A DNA stretch of 35,809 nt from Actinomycetes bacterium (GCA_024637095.1 JAGXFV010000031.1:1-35809); one strand, 5' to 3'; counted from the stretch's first letter, positions 14,641-22,413 are shown. Notes: generated by a model not told the origin, from the letters alone. Program-made: numbers and translations.

Positions 14641-16011
14641 ATGTCGGGGAGCCGCATACGCATGGGTCTCGCCCTCCTCGCGCTGGGCCTCTCCGTGCTC
14701 GCAGCAATCTCGATCGGCTCCTCCCTCCTGCTGAACGACCGCGGCGCCGGCCCAGACCTCGTTCGCCTGCCCCTGTACCTGGCGGTGACCCTGATCCCCG
14801 CGGTGGGCCTCGCCGCCCTGCTGTTGGCGCGGCTGACTCCTGCCGCCGTTGCGGATGGCAAAGGGCTGAGAGAGCTCGAGCGCGAACTCGCGGAGCGCGC
14901 GGAAAGCGCCGAGCGCCAACAGCGTCAGCTGGAGGACCTTCTGGGCCTGATGACCGCGGGCGTCCTCGTCCTCGACGAGGGCGGCCGGGTGACCGCCGTC
15001 AACCGCGGGGCGGCAGAAGTGCTGGGAGTCGACGACGAGACCACCCTTATCGACCGGCCCCTTGTGCACAGCGTGCGCTCCCTACCCTTCGTCCCGCTGG
15101 CCGAGCAGGCTCTGGCCGAGGGCCGGGCGATCCGGGAGCCGGTCGAACTCACCAGCGGACGCGTCATCCTGGCCGAGGCCATTCCCCTGAGCCACCTTCC
15201 CCCGGAAACGGCCCGGGTCCTCTTCTTCCTGCGCGACGAGACCGCACAGTTCCGCACCGACCAGATGCGCCGCGACTTCGTGGCCAACGTGTCCCACGAA
15301 CTGAAGACCCCGCTGGCCGGGCTCTCCCTGCTGGCCTCGACGCTGCAGCACGCCGTCGACGAAGATCCCGAGCAGGCAAAGGCTTTCGCCGGGCTCATGT
15401 CACCTCAGATCGAGCGGCTCAGCGATCTGGTGGACGACCTGCTCACCCTCTCTCGCCTGGAGGACGACGGCGCGGGCTTCCCCGACGCCGAACCGTTCGA
15501 TCTCGCTGCGGCGGCCGGCTCGGTCGTGCGCGAACTCGGGCCTCTGGCCGACCGCGAGGGCCGGCACCTGCAGGCCGAGACCGACGATCCGGTCCAGGTA
15601 GAGGGCGACCGGGCGCTGCTGGAAATGGCCCTGCGCAATCTGCTGGAGAACGCTCTACGCTATACGGAGCCCGGCGGCAACATCGAGCTTAGCGTGTACA
15701 GGACCGCAGACGGGGCCGTGCTGGCCGTCAAGGATGACGGCATGGGCATCCCCAGGGACCAGCAGGACCGCATCTTCGAACGCTTCTATCGAGTGGACCG
15801 AGCCCGCTCCCGCGAAACCGGCGGAACCGGGCTCGGTCTCAGCATCGTCCGGCACATCGTCGAACTGCACCAGGGGCGCATCGCGGTGGAGAGTGCGCTC
15901 GGCCTGGGCTCCACCTTCACCGTGCACCTGCCGGGCGTGACGCTGGGCAAGGAAAGTATTCAGGCAGACCCCGCCGCCGAGACCGGTCCCGACCGAGGGG
16001 CCGAAGCCTGA
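14641..16011 (+). CDS. phoR: Phosphate-sensing histidine kinase PhoR
   Basis: Membrane sensor kinase for the adjacent regulator. Two membrane helices (about 7-31 and 42-66) are separated by only a short outside loop, so sensing is probably through the Pst/PhoU complex rather than by direct ligand binding. A coiled linker and a PAS-like domain (about 95-190, GVLVLDEGGRVTAVNRGA) follow. HisKA has H219 in VSHELKTPL. HATPase_c has the N-box NLLENALRYTEPGG, then DDGMGIP and GGTGLGLSIV. 456 residues. Confidence 0.95.
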   Translation: MSGSRIRMGLALLALGLSVLAAISIGSSLLLNDRGAGPDLVRLPLYLAVTLIPAVGLAALLLARLTPAAVADGKGLRELERELAERAESAERQQRQLEDLLGLMTAGVLVLDEGGRVTAVNRGAAEVLGVDDETTLIDRPLVHSVRSLPFVPLAEQALAEGRAIREPVELTSGRVILAEAIPLSHLPPETARVLFFLRDETAQFRTDQMRRDFVANVSHELKTPLAGLSLLASTLQHAVDEDPEQAKAFAGLMSPQIERLSDLVDDLLTLSRLEDDGAGFPDAEPFDLAAAAGSVVRELGPLADREGRHLQAETDDPVQVEGDRALLEMALRNLLENALRYTEPGGNIELSVYRTADGAVLAVKDDGMGIPRDQQDRIFERFYRVDRARSRETGGTGLGLSIVRHIVELHQGRIAVESALGLGSTFTVHLPGVTLGKESIQADPAAETGPDRGAEA

Positions 16012-16053
16012 CCTCTACCCCGCAAGCGCGGGCGCCTGTTCTGCCACCGGCGA

Positions 16054-16611
16054 CTATGCCACGGCCGGCGCCTGTGTAGCCGCAGGCGCCGGTTTACCCG
16101 CCTCAGCCTGTACCAACTGCCCCGCCACGGCCGGCGCCGTCTCTTCACCGCCGCCATCGATCACAATGAAGTCGCCGCCCCGCCAGCCCGCGCTGAACAG
16201 AAACAGCGCGGCCGAGGTGGGGCCGAGATGCGCAAAGCGGCCGGCGAGGAGCGCCACCACGCCCGGGAAGTCCTGCTCCTCCTGCGCGGTCTCCAGGAAG
16301 TCGTGAAAGGCCCCATGCTCCTCCACCAGTTCGAGGAACTCGGCCGCATTGGCGACTGCCGCCTCGATCTTGCGCCGGTTGCGTATGACGGCGGGATCAG
16401 CCAGGAGCCGCTCGACGTCCTCCTCTGTCATGCGCGAGACTTCGGCGGGGTCCAGCTCGCGGAAGGCCTTGGTGATGCCCTCCCAGCGCGACTCCACCAC
16501 GCGAGGGCCCAAACCCGCCGAGAAGACCGCCCGGGTCAGTAGCCCGAAATATTCCCGGTCGGATCTCGGGTACTCCCCCGCTCGCTGCATCCACGGTTGC
16601 CGCTTGAACAT
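16054..16611 (-). CDS. Diverged 3-methyladenine DNA glycosylase I (Tag)-like protein
   Basis: Helix-hairpin-helix fold related to Tag, which excises 3-methyladenine. The best match to Tag is FRELDPAEVSRMTEEDVERLLADPAVIRNRRKIEAAVANA, laid out like the E. coli Tag segment around 'FDPVKVAAMQEEDVERLVQD'. By eye, the Tag pocket Glu and Trp (in LEGQQAGLSW) correspond to Ala and Pro here (RAVFSAGLGP). The zinc-site Cys/His of Tag are also not seen. Chemistry may therefore differ or be lost. The C-terminus is an Ala/Pro tail (PAPAATQAPAVA) built partly from a 15-bp direct repeat. The ATG of MFKRQPW has GGAGG upstream. Confidence 0.7.
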   Translation of the reverse strand: MFKRQPWMQRAGEYPRSDREYFGLLTRAVFSAGLGPRVVESRWEGITKAFRELDPAEVSRMTEEDVERLLADPAVIRNRRKIEAAVANAAEFLELVEEHGAFHDFLETAQEEQDFPGVVALLAGRFAHLGPTSAALFLFSAGWRGGDFIVIDGGGEETAPAVAGQLVQAEAGKPAPAATQAPAVA

Positions 16612-16724
16612 AGCCCTTCCTCCCTCATTTCGCCGCCGCGCGAACCGAAGGCCGGTCCGTAACGGCGGCGCGTTCAACAGTGAGAGCAGGCTATCGGGCA
16701 CACCCAAGCAGGTCAGTACGACCG

Positions 16725-16778
16725 TAGTTGGAGCTTGGGCTACGGTTGGAGCTTGGGCTACGGTTGGACCTTGGGCTA
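16725..16778 (-). repeat. 18-bp tandem repeat x3 starting at a stop codon
   Basis: On the minus strand three units of 18 bp run 16778-16761, 16760-16743 and 16742-16725. The first two differ at one base, and the third differs at its end. Each unit begins with TAG. The first TAG is the stop of the DUF302 gene, and the others are in frame with it, so the gene ends in three in-frame stops at 18-bp steps. Confidence 0.85.
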
Positions 16779-17201
16779 CTGGTCTCCCCCAAGCGTTTTG
16801 TCGAGCTTCGCCAGCACCCGGTCGAAGGCGGCTTGGGCTTCCTCGCCCACCTTATCCAGTTCCTCGTTGCCCTGGACCACGCCCAGCATGGCGATCGGCG
16901 AAACCGCGGCCACCCGAGACCGCCCCGGTCCCTCCTCAGACACCACCAGATTGCAGGGAAGCATCAGGCCCAGATCGGCCTCGGCCGAGAGCGCCCGATG
17001 AGCCAACCGTGGATTGCAGGCGCCCAGAATGATGTATGGGCGGAAATCGACGTCGATCTTCTCCTTGAGCGTGCTCTTGACGTCGATCTCGGTCAGCACG
17101 CCAAAGCCCTCTTCCTTGAGCGCAGCCTTCACCTGGGGCAACGCTTCTTCATAACTCACGGGGTACACCCGCACCATCGCGTAGTCGCTGGTCACTGCCA
17201 T
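16776..17201 (-). CDS. DUF302 family protein
   Basis: A 141-residue alpha/beta protein of the DUF302 family, function unknown. Typical features are YEEALPQVKAALKEEGFGVLTEIDVKSTLKEK, then YIILGACNPRLAHRAL and GLMLPCNLVV, the conserved 'LGaCnP' and 'lLPCnvvv' blocks. The two conserved cysteines suggest metal or redox chemistry. The ATG has GGAG 6 nt upstream. It is divergent from a UPF0016 transporter with only 33 bp between the start codons. Confidence 0.9.
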   Translation of the reverse strand: MAVTSDYAMVRVYPVSYEEALPQVKAALKEEGFGVLTEIDVKSTLKEKIDVDFRPYIILGACNPRLAHRALSAEADLGLMLPCNLVVSEEGPGRSRVAAVSPIAMLGVVQGNEELDKVGEEAQAAFDRVLAKLDKTLGGDQ

Positions 17202-17222
17202 CGGTGTCTCCTATCGCCGTGT

Positions 17223-17228
17223 TACGCT
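17223..17228 (+). promoter_or_regulatory. Possible -10 of a leaderless UPF0016 transcript
   Basis: TACGCT ends 6 nt before the GTG at 17235, with no ribosome site in the gap. The DUF302 start is only 33 bp away in the other direction, so the promoters must overlap. Confidence 0.35.
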
Positions 17229-17234
17229 TTCCCG

Positions 17235-17801
17235 GTGAACGCCCTGGTCACCTCATTTGGCCTCATCCTCCTCGCGGAGATGGCGGACAAATCGCAGCTG
17301 CTCACCCTTTCCCTGACCTGCCGCTACCCGGCACACAAGGTCCTTCTGGGAGTTACCCTCGCGGTCGGCCTGCTGAATCTCCTCGCCGTGGGCGTGGGCG
17401 GCGCGGTGAGCGAATTGTTGCCGGCGGACATCGTACGGCCCGCGGCCGGGGCCCTGTTCATCGGTTTCGGCATCTGGGCCTTGCTCTCGCCCGATCCGCC
17501 GGATGAGGAGACGTGCGCGACCGGGTTCCGACGAAGCGCCGTCCTCGCCGTCGGCCTGGCCTTCTTCGTAGCCGAGTTCGGAGACAAGACCCAACTCGCG
17601 GCCCTCTCGCTCGCCGCTCAGTTTGATCAATTGCTACCGGTTTGGACCGGGGCAACGCTCGGCATGGTCGGCGCCAACGCGCTGGCCATCGGCGGAGGCA
17701 GCCTCCTGGGCACGCGTTTCTCCGCATCCGCCTTGCGGCGCTTCTCCGGTATCCTTTTCATCGTGTTCGGGGCGCTGACCTTGGCTTCTGCGCTGCTCTA
17801 A
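17235..17801 (+). CDS. UPF0016/TMEM165-GDT1 family cation transporter
   Basis: Six-helix membrane protein, probably exporting Mn2+ (or exchanging Ca2+/H+), as for MneA/GDT1 relatives. The two inverted halves each carry the family E-x-G-D-[KR]-[TS] motif: EMADKSQ near residue 15 and EFGDKTQ near residue 120. The first has Ala in place of the usual Gly. 188 residues is a normal bacterial size. The GTG start is chosen because MNALVTSFGLILLAEMADKS is the standard N-terminus; longer frames run over the DUF302 gene. Confidence 0.9.
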   Translation: MNALVTSFGLILLAEMADKSQLLTLSLTCRYPAHKVLLGVTLAVGLLNLLAVGVGGAVSELLPADIVRPAAGALFIGFGIWALLSPDPPDEETCATGFRRSAVLAVGLAFFVAEFGDKTQLAALSLAAQFDQLLPVWTGATLGMVGANALAIGGGSLLGTRFSASALRRFSGILFIVFGALTLASALL

Positions 17802-17830
17802 CTCCAACCCCAGTCACCGCCACCCGGCCG

Positions 17831-17890
17831 CCGAGTCCCTCACCGCGGTTCTCCGACTCCTTACCGCGGCCTGCTGACTCCTTACTGCGG
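17831..17890 (-). repeat. 21-bp tandem repeat x3 carrying in-frame stops
   Basis: On the minus strand CCGCRGTAAGGAGTCRG recurs at a 21-bp step, with a degenerate third unit. The first unit contains the stop of the GcvH-like gene (17882-17884). The same frame then meets TAA at 17861-17863 and TGA at 17840-17842, so each unit adds another in-frame stop. Confidence 0.8.
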
Positions 17891-18388
17891 CCCTCCGAAC
17901 AGCGTAGTGCACTCTCCCTCGTCCGCGCCTCCGCGCCTCTCCGCCGCCGAACCCGACGCGTGGCCTGAACCAGCGAGCCAATCGATATATCCGCGGGCGT
18001 CGGAAAGACAGCCCTCCCAGGTGGGGTCCGGCTCCAGGCGGAGCAGCCAGTTGTCATAGGGACTCGCGGTGAGCGCCTCACCCAGGAGATCACAATTGGT
18101 GGCGGTGACCTTGCCCGGTAGCGGGCTCTTGACATAAGTCTGCGTGAGCCCGGTCTCGGCGTGGATCAACTCCTCGTCGTAGTCGATCTGGTCGCCCTCA
18201 CCCACCAGGAAGTTGACCTCCTTCCATCCCTCCTCGAGGGCGAGCCCGGGCTGGGTTATACCGATCTCGATCGTACCGGCCAAGTCCTCCTCGTCTATGC
18301 GCCGGAGCCACAGGTGGTGCTCGTTGCTGTAGAAACGATCTTCGGGAATATCCATCGACTGCCCCATAAAACCGTCGATTCTGACCAT
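17882..18388 (-). CDS. GcvH-like lipoyl-fold protein without the lipoyl lysine
   Basis: A 168-residue protein with the glycine-cleavage H fold: RFYSNEHHLWLR at the start, GTIEIGITQPGLALEEGWKEV, then VGEGDQIDYDEELIHAETG and KSPLPGKVTATN. In GcvH the lipoylated Lys lies 8 residues before the Pro of 'sPxsG'; here that position is L81, so swinging-arm chemistry cannot occur there. K87 is nearby but in the wrong place. A 40-residue C-terminal extension ends in GECTTLFGGPQ. No gcvT or gcvP is in the window. The ATG has GAGGAGG upstream. It may be a structural or regulatory relative of GcvH. Confidence 0.75.
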   Translation of the reverse strand: MVRIDGFMGQSMDIPEDRFYSNEHHLWLRRIDEEDLAGTIEIGITQPGLALEEGWKEVNFLVGEGDQIDYDEELIHAETGLTQTYVKSPLPGKVTATNCDLLGEALTASPYDNWLLRLEPDPTWEGCLSDARGYIDWLAGSGHASGSAAERRGGADEGECTTLFGGPQ

Positions 18389-18530
18389 TTTGAATCCTCC
18401 TCGCCCGGTCTCCCTGCTCTTCGTCAACGTACCCAGCCCGGCGCGGTCCCCACCGAGCGGCCTCGTGACGTTCCCTCCCCTCGCCTCTCGGGAAGGCTTA
18501 GCAGAAGAGTCGAGCGCAAAGGAGCATCCG

Positions 18531-18770
18531 GTGGATATCTCTAAGCACGTGGACACCAAGGTCCTGATGGGCATCGCTTTAGCCTCGGTCTTCATGACCA
18601 CGAAGTCGCGGCTCTGGCGCTACCTGCTACTCGGCGGCCTGGTGGCCGCGTATTTCGTGGTCAAGGACCGGGAGAGCGAAGCCAGCAAGAAAGTCCAGGC
18701 CGGCATCACGGATTTCGTCGAGCGGGTGCCCGGCATCGGGGGGATGTTGAGCCGTCAGATGGTGAAGTAG
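18531..18770 (+). CDS. Small membrane protein of unknown function
   Basis: 79 residues. A membrane-spanning stretch (YLLLGGLVAAYFVV) follows a short amphipathic start, then a charged KDRESEASKKV segment and VERVPGIGGMLSRQ. No family recognised. The GTG at 18531 has AAGGAG 6 nt upstream, while the longer in-frame extension overlaps the GcvH-like promoter region. It converges with the next gene, 10 bp away. Confidence 0.6.
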   Translation: MDISKHVDTKVLMGIALASVFMTTKSRLWRYLLLGGLVAAYFVVKDRESEASKKVQAGITDFVERVPGIGGMLSRQMVK

Positions 18771-18780
18771 AGCAGGCTCC

Positions 18781-19110
18781 CTACGGAGCCCAGAGGTCTT
18801 CGGCCATGGGAACCAGGGGCAAAGCCGCCAACTGCGAGAAAGGAACCCCGCCCCGAAAGGCCATATAGCAGAGTGATCGTTGGGCGTCGTAGATGCTGAC
18901 GGATGAGCCCGGCTGGGCCGAGTGGAACCATTTCTCCATGACCGCCAAGGCCTCTTCCCACGACCCCAAGTGCGGAGAAGCCTGGAGCTCTTGGCCATCG
19001 AGAGCCCGTAGCTTCACGGTAAAGGGTGAGGTGAACCCGGCGGGCAGCGCGCCCGTCGTCAGTTGCGGCCGGCGGTCCTCGTCCCGCGCTTCTTCCTTGG
19101 TGCCTGCCAT
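18781..19110 (-). CDS. Hypothetical protein
   Basis: About 109 residues if it starts at the ATG of MAGTKEEARDEDRRP; the frame is open up to an ATG at 19206 (141 residues). Neither start has a good ribosome site. The sequence is soluble and mixed (FTVKLRALDGQELQASPHLGSWEEALAVMEKWFH, then SIYDAQRSLCYMAF), like a small ligand-binding or PilZ-size domain, but I do not recognise the family. It lies just downstream of the flavin monooxygenase on the same strand and may be co-transcribed. Confidence 0.55.
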   Translation of the reverse strand: MAGTKEEARDEDRRPQLTTGALPAGFTSPFTVKLRALDGQELQASPHLGSWEEALAVMEKWFHSAQPGSSVSIYDAQRSLCYMAFRGGVPFSQLAALPLVPMAEDLWAP

Positions 19111-19233
19111 CAGGATCCCGTTCCAGCGAGTTGCCCCGAGTTGCCCCTGCCCCCCGTATTCCAATCGTAGTACCGCACGCAGACCGGGGCAAGCGGGCAA
19201 GGTCATAAGAAGCGGCGGCGCTCAGGTGTTGCG

Positions 19234-20454
19234 TCAGCTTCTCAACATAGCGGCAATTCGACCAGAGACGATCGCCGCGTCCTCGCCTACCCCAAGAAGG
19301 AGAGATGACTTTCGGGTACGCATGAAGTGTACGCCGGCGAAGAACAGGCCGGGAACGACCATGCTCTCACCGTCTTGTTGGATCGGAAAGCCGAGTTCAT
19401 CAAAGGCTTCGGGCCAGGGAAGCCAAGAGCGATAATCAGGCCGAAAGCCACCGGCGAAAAGAACGACACCGAATTCTGACAGATCCAACCTTTCTGGCGC
19501 ATCGGAAACGAAGGTCTCCGGCTCCTCGATCGGGGGGAAATCGAGCGCATGCTCTGCAGCGGCGTTCTTGATCAGCGTCATCAGCTCCCTGAAGCGCTCA
19601 TCCCCCCACGCAACGCTTTCCTGCAGATCGGGCGCGAAACGAACGAAACCACCCTCCGCCCCCAAGAAGTGCCCAGCTAGAGTGACTCCCATTGCCTGCA
19701 GGCTGCGCAGATGTAGGTCGTGGCCTCCTTCGTGACCCGTGGCTTGAGGATTGGCGGCAAGCCTGGCCGTGGGAGTCGGAAGAGCGTCGACCGTCTGATC
19801 GAAAAAGCCCACCTTGTCCAGCCACCAAACGATGTCTCGGCCGCCAAGGCGCCGGGGAACCCAAGATGCCTTGCCACAGGCTAGGACCACCTCGCGCCCC
19901 GCCTCGCGAAGTTCCTCGGCTATTTGCGCGCCGGATTGCCCGCTGCCCACCACCAGCACCCGGCCGGGGGGCAGAGTACTTTCGTTGCGAAAGTCGCCGA
20001 CGTCGATCTGCGGTAGGTCGGCAGGCAGCGTCTCAGCCACCGGCGGGCGGTGGGCCCTCTGGAACGCCCCATTGGCCAGTATCAAGGCCCGCGTCCTCAA
20101 TTCCCCAGCCGTCGTCTGGAGAATGATGGCGCCATCGGTGCCCACTTGGACCCTGCTTACCGCGACACCTGTACGGACCGGCGCATCGAAGCTCGCTGCG
20201 TAATCTTCCAAGAAGGCCACGATCTCATCGCGCGCCATGAAGCCGTCAGGATCAGGGCCGCTATACGGGTGCCCCGGCAGCCGCACGCTCCAATTGGGAG
20301 TGACGAGGCAGAAGGAATCCCAGCGGTGTCGCCATGTTTCGCCGATCCTGCCGCGCTCGAGGACGACGTGCGCCACCCCTGCGGCGGTGAGCTCGTGGCT
20401 TACGGCCAGACCTGCCTGTCCAGCGCCCACTACCGTGGCGTCAATATGCTCCAT
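19234..20454 (-). CDS. Flavin-containing monooxygenase-like FAD/NADPH oxidoreductase
   Basis: Two-dinucleotide-binding flavoprotein of the FMO/CzcO/YUCCA type; uses NADPH and O2 to oxygenate soft nucleophiles or ketones. FAD motif VVGAGQAGLAVSHEL at residue 8 is followed by VLERGRIGETWRHRWDSF. The NADPH motif is VVGSGQSGAQIAEEL, and LILANGAFQRAHRP is an FMO-like linker. A closing motif LFAGVHFMRTRKSSLLLGVGEDA carries the second FAD contact. 406 residues. Substrate unknown. The ATG has a GGGGG stretch 7 nt upstream. Confidence 0.85.
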   Translation of the reverse strand: MEHIDATVVGAGQAGLAVSHELTAAGVAHVVLERGRIGETWRHRWDSFCLVTPNWSVRLPGHPYSGPDPDGFMARDEIVAFLEDYAASFDAPVRTGVAVSRVQVGTDGAIILQTTAGELRTRALILANGAFQRAHRPPVAETLPADLPQIDVGDFRNESTLPPGRVLVVGSGQSGAQIAEELREAGREVVLACGKASWVPRRLGGRDIVWWLDKVGFFDQTVDALPTPTARLAANPQATGHEGGHDLHLRSLQAMGVTLAGHFLGAEGGFVRFAPDLQESVAWGDERFRELMTLIKNAAAEHALDFPPIEEPETFVSDAPERLDLSEFGVVLFAGGFRPDYRSWLPWPEAFDELGFPIQQDGESMVVPGLFFAGVHFMRTRKSSLLLGVGEDAAIVSGRIAAMLRS

Positions 20455-20606
20455 CGGGAGACCCCCCTTCTACAGGCCGCGCGTTGCCGCCCGGCCACGC
20501 CGCCGCCGATGAACGCCCATTCGGGAAACCGGCAGGCTATCAACCATGGAAGCGCTATACCCAGCAGGTCCTGGGGCCACCCGCTCACCCACGGCCGCAA
20601 CAAAAA

Positions 20607-20629
20607 AGGAGGCCCAAGCGGGACTCCTT
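20607..20629 (-). terminator. Terminator after tRNA-Val
   Basis: AAGGAGGCCC (20607-20616) and GGGACTCCTT (20620-20629) pair over 9 of 10 positions with a short AAGC-type loop. On the minus strand a TTTT run follows. It lies 8 bp past the tRNA 3' end. Confidence 0.75.
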
Positions 20630-20636
20630 CAAGTAG

Positions 20637-20708
20637 TGGGCGCTACTGGATTTGAACCAGTGACCCCCGCCGTGTGAAGACGGTGCTCTCCCACTGAGCT
20701 AAGCGCCC
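20637..20708 (-). tRNA. tRNA-Val (CAC)
   Basis: A 72-nt cloverleaf: acceptor GGGCGCT/AGCGCCC, D-arm with GCTCAGTGGGAGAGC, anticodon loop TTCACAC and T-arm ACTGG-TTCAAAT-CCAGT. The anticodon CAC reads GTG. CCA is not encoded. A terminator follows directly. Confidence 0.93.
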
Positions 20709-20757
20709 GCTCAGAGGCAAAGATGATAGCAGGAAGAATTACGCTTGGCGAGGCGGG

Positions 20758-20763
20758 TACAAT
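20758..20763 (+). promoter_or_regulatory. -10 element of degV
   Basis: TACAAT 10 nt before the ATG at 20774. No Shine-Dalgarno sequence is seen between them, so a very short leader or leaderless start is likely. No good -35 at 16-18 bp. Confidence 0.4.
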
Positions 20764-20773
20764 GTCGGGAATC

Positions 20774-21643
20774 ATGCCCATCCGCATCCTCACCGACAGC
20801 ACCGCCTACCTGCCCCCCGAGTTGATCGCGCGGCACGGAATCGCCGTGGTATCCCTCGCGGTCAGCTGGCAAGGTCAGAATTTGCGAGAGGTCGAGATGG
20901 ATCTTCCCGCCTTTTACCGGGAACTGTCCTCGGCCCGCGAACTACCCACCTCTTCCATGCCTCCCCTGGGCGATTTCCAGCAGGCGATGACCCAGGCGGT
21001 AGAACGGGGAGAGCCGGTGCTCGGCATCTTCATCTCGGGCGAGATGAGCGGGACCTACGAAGGCGCCTTGCGGGCGGCGGAGATGGTCGAGGCGGATCAT
21101 CCGGGCGCGGAGATCGCGCTGGTCGATTCGCGGTCCAACTGCATGCAGTTGGGCATGGCGGTGCTCGAGGCGGCGCGCGCGGCGGAGAAGGGGGCCGACT
21201 TACAGCAGACAGCGGAGGCGGCGCGCGCGGCCATTCTCCGCAGCCGCTTTCTCTTCACCCCCGCCACCCTGGATTACCTGCGCAAAGGGGGACGCATCGG
21301 CAGTGCTTCTGCGCTGCTGGGGTCGGCGCTTCGCATCCGCCCGATACTCTCGGTCCGTGACGGGCGGACGGTGGCGGTGGCAAAGGTCCGCACGCAGAGC
21401 CGAGCCATCGAACAGATGATTAAACGGTTGAGACGCGATGCGGAACAGGCCGGCCTCGAGGAGCTCGCAGCCCATCACATCGGCGACGAAGCGGCGGGTG
21501 ACGAGCTGGCGGCGACCCTCTCCCACGAATTCGGCCGGGAGGTGCCGCTCTACCCGGTGGGGCCGGTGGTGGGACTGCACGTGGGTCCCGGCACGGTCGG
21601 CTTGGTCTACCGCACCCGGGACGTGCTGCTGGAGTTGGGCTAA
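20774..21643 (+). CDS. DegV family fatty-acid-binding protein
   Basis: Binds a fatty acid for phosphorylation by the FakA-type kinase (FakB role) in lipid incorporation. The N-terminus IRILTDSTAYLPPELIARHGIAVVSL is the DegV opening. ELPTSSMPPLGDF carries the conserved TSxPs loop, then LGIFISGEMSGTYEGAL and DSRSNCMQLGM, both family signatures. GVxxG-like VGPVVGLHVGPGTVG is near the C-terminus. 289 residues from the ATG of MPIRIL; a longer frame to 20723 would include the promoter. The stop overlaps the convergent methyltransferase stop. Confidence 0.93.
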   Translation: MPIRILTDSTAYLPPELIARHGIAVVSLAVSWQGQNLREVEMDLPAFYRELSSARELPTSSMPPLGDFQQAMTQAVERGEPVLGIFISGEMSGTYEGALRAAEMVEADHPGAEIALVDSRSNCMQLGMAVLEAARAAEKGADLQQTAEAARAAILRSRFLFTPATLDYLRKGGRIGSASALLGSALRIRPILSVRDGRTVAVAKVRTQSRAIEQMIKRLRRDAEQAGLEELAAHHIGDEAAGDELAATLSHEFGREVPLYPVGPVVGLHVGPGTVGLVYRTRDVLLELG

Positions 21644-22398
21644 CCCGCTGCCGGCTTTCGCGCCACGCAGAGTTTGATCACGTCGAGCCAGAGGTCTTCC
21701 TCCGTCTCGAGCTCGAATCCCGCCGCGCTCAACTCGGCGCAGGTCCGCCGGGTCAGGTGATCGCCCATCATGCGCACGGTGACCCGGCTCAGTCCTTTCA
21801 TCGCCCGACGCACTCCCCGTTTGTCCGACAGAACGTGCTCGAGAAAATACGCCCGATGACCCGGCTTGAGCACTCGATACACCTCACTCAGTCCCAAAGC
21901 CGGATTGGGCACGGTGCAGAAGACGCAGGAGGTCACCACTGCGTCGAAATAGGCATCAGGAAAGTCGAGCCTCTGAGCATCCATCACCCGGAGATCGACA
22001 TCGGAGCCATGCTCGGCGGCGACCTTCCGCGCTTCCTCGATCATACGCGGACTCAGATCGATGGCCACCACCTCGGCGCCGGGCGGGTAGTACGGAATGT
22101 TCTTCCCGGTCCCGCCGCCGACCTCGAGGATGCGGCCCGTCTCCACCTGGGACCAAAGCCGCCGGCGCCACCACTGCAGTGCCCGCCTCTCCAGGCCGGC
22201 CTCCAAGCGGTCGAACAAAGGAGCCACGCGGTCCCAGCGTCGTTGCACCCGGCGGGTGGCCTCCGCATGGGCGGCCTCGCTATGTCGCCGACTGCTCGTA
22301 ACCTTGCTCCTCTCGTCACGTCCACGAGAGTGGCTCCGCCGGCAACAGCGGAGCCACTCTTGCAGGATTGTTTCCCACCGGCGGGCGACGCGACTCAT
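21640..22398 (-). CDS. Class I SAM-dependent methyltransferase, copy 1
   Basis: Methyltransferase of the UbiE/PmtA-like type. SAM motif I is ILEVGGGTGKNIPYY, the acidic residue ends VVAIDLSPRM, then VMDAQRLDFPDAYFDAVVTSCVFCTV and EVYRVLKPGHRAYFLEHV. It shares most of these blocks with the gene at 26151, including the C-terminal EEDLWLDVIKL. The only ATG in frame is at 22398, but the first 50 residues are Arg-rich, unlike the paralogue, and contain a perfect 13-bp hairpin. A GTG at 22248 (202 residues) is a credible alternative start. Lipid or quinone methylation is possible; substrate unknown. Confidence 0.85.
   Translation of the reverse strand: MSRVARRWETILQEWLRCCRRSHSRGRDERSKVTSSRRHSEAAHAEATRRVQRRWDRVAPLFDRLEAGLERRALQWWRRRLWSQVETGRILEVGGGTGKNIPYYPPGAEVVAIDLSPRMIEEARKVAAEHGSDVDLRVMDAQRLDFPDAYFDAVVTSCVFCTVPNPALGLSEVYRVLKPGHRAYFLEHVLSDKRGVRRAMKGLSRVTVRMMGDHLTRRTCAELSAAGFELETEEDLWLDVIKLCVARKPAAG
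22327..22360. repeat. Perfect 13-bp inverted repeat
   Basis: AGAGTGGCTCCGC (22327-22339) and GCGGAGCCACTCT (22348-22360) with an 8-nt loop. It lies within the proposed 5' end of the methyltransferase gene, 54 bp after the stop of the small gene upstream. This suggests a transcriptional terminator or attenuator and a later methyltransferase start. Confidence 0.7.
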
Positions 22399-22413
22399 AG
22401 AGGCCGGTTAACC

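Noticed and set aside
17821-17890. CRISPR-like array
   Set aside because: The repeat is tandem at 21 bp with almost no spacer, overlaps a stop codon and has no cas genes nearby.
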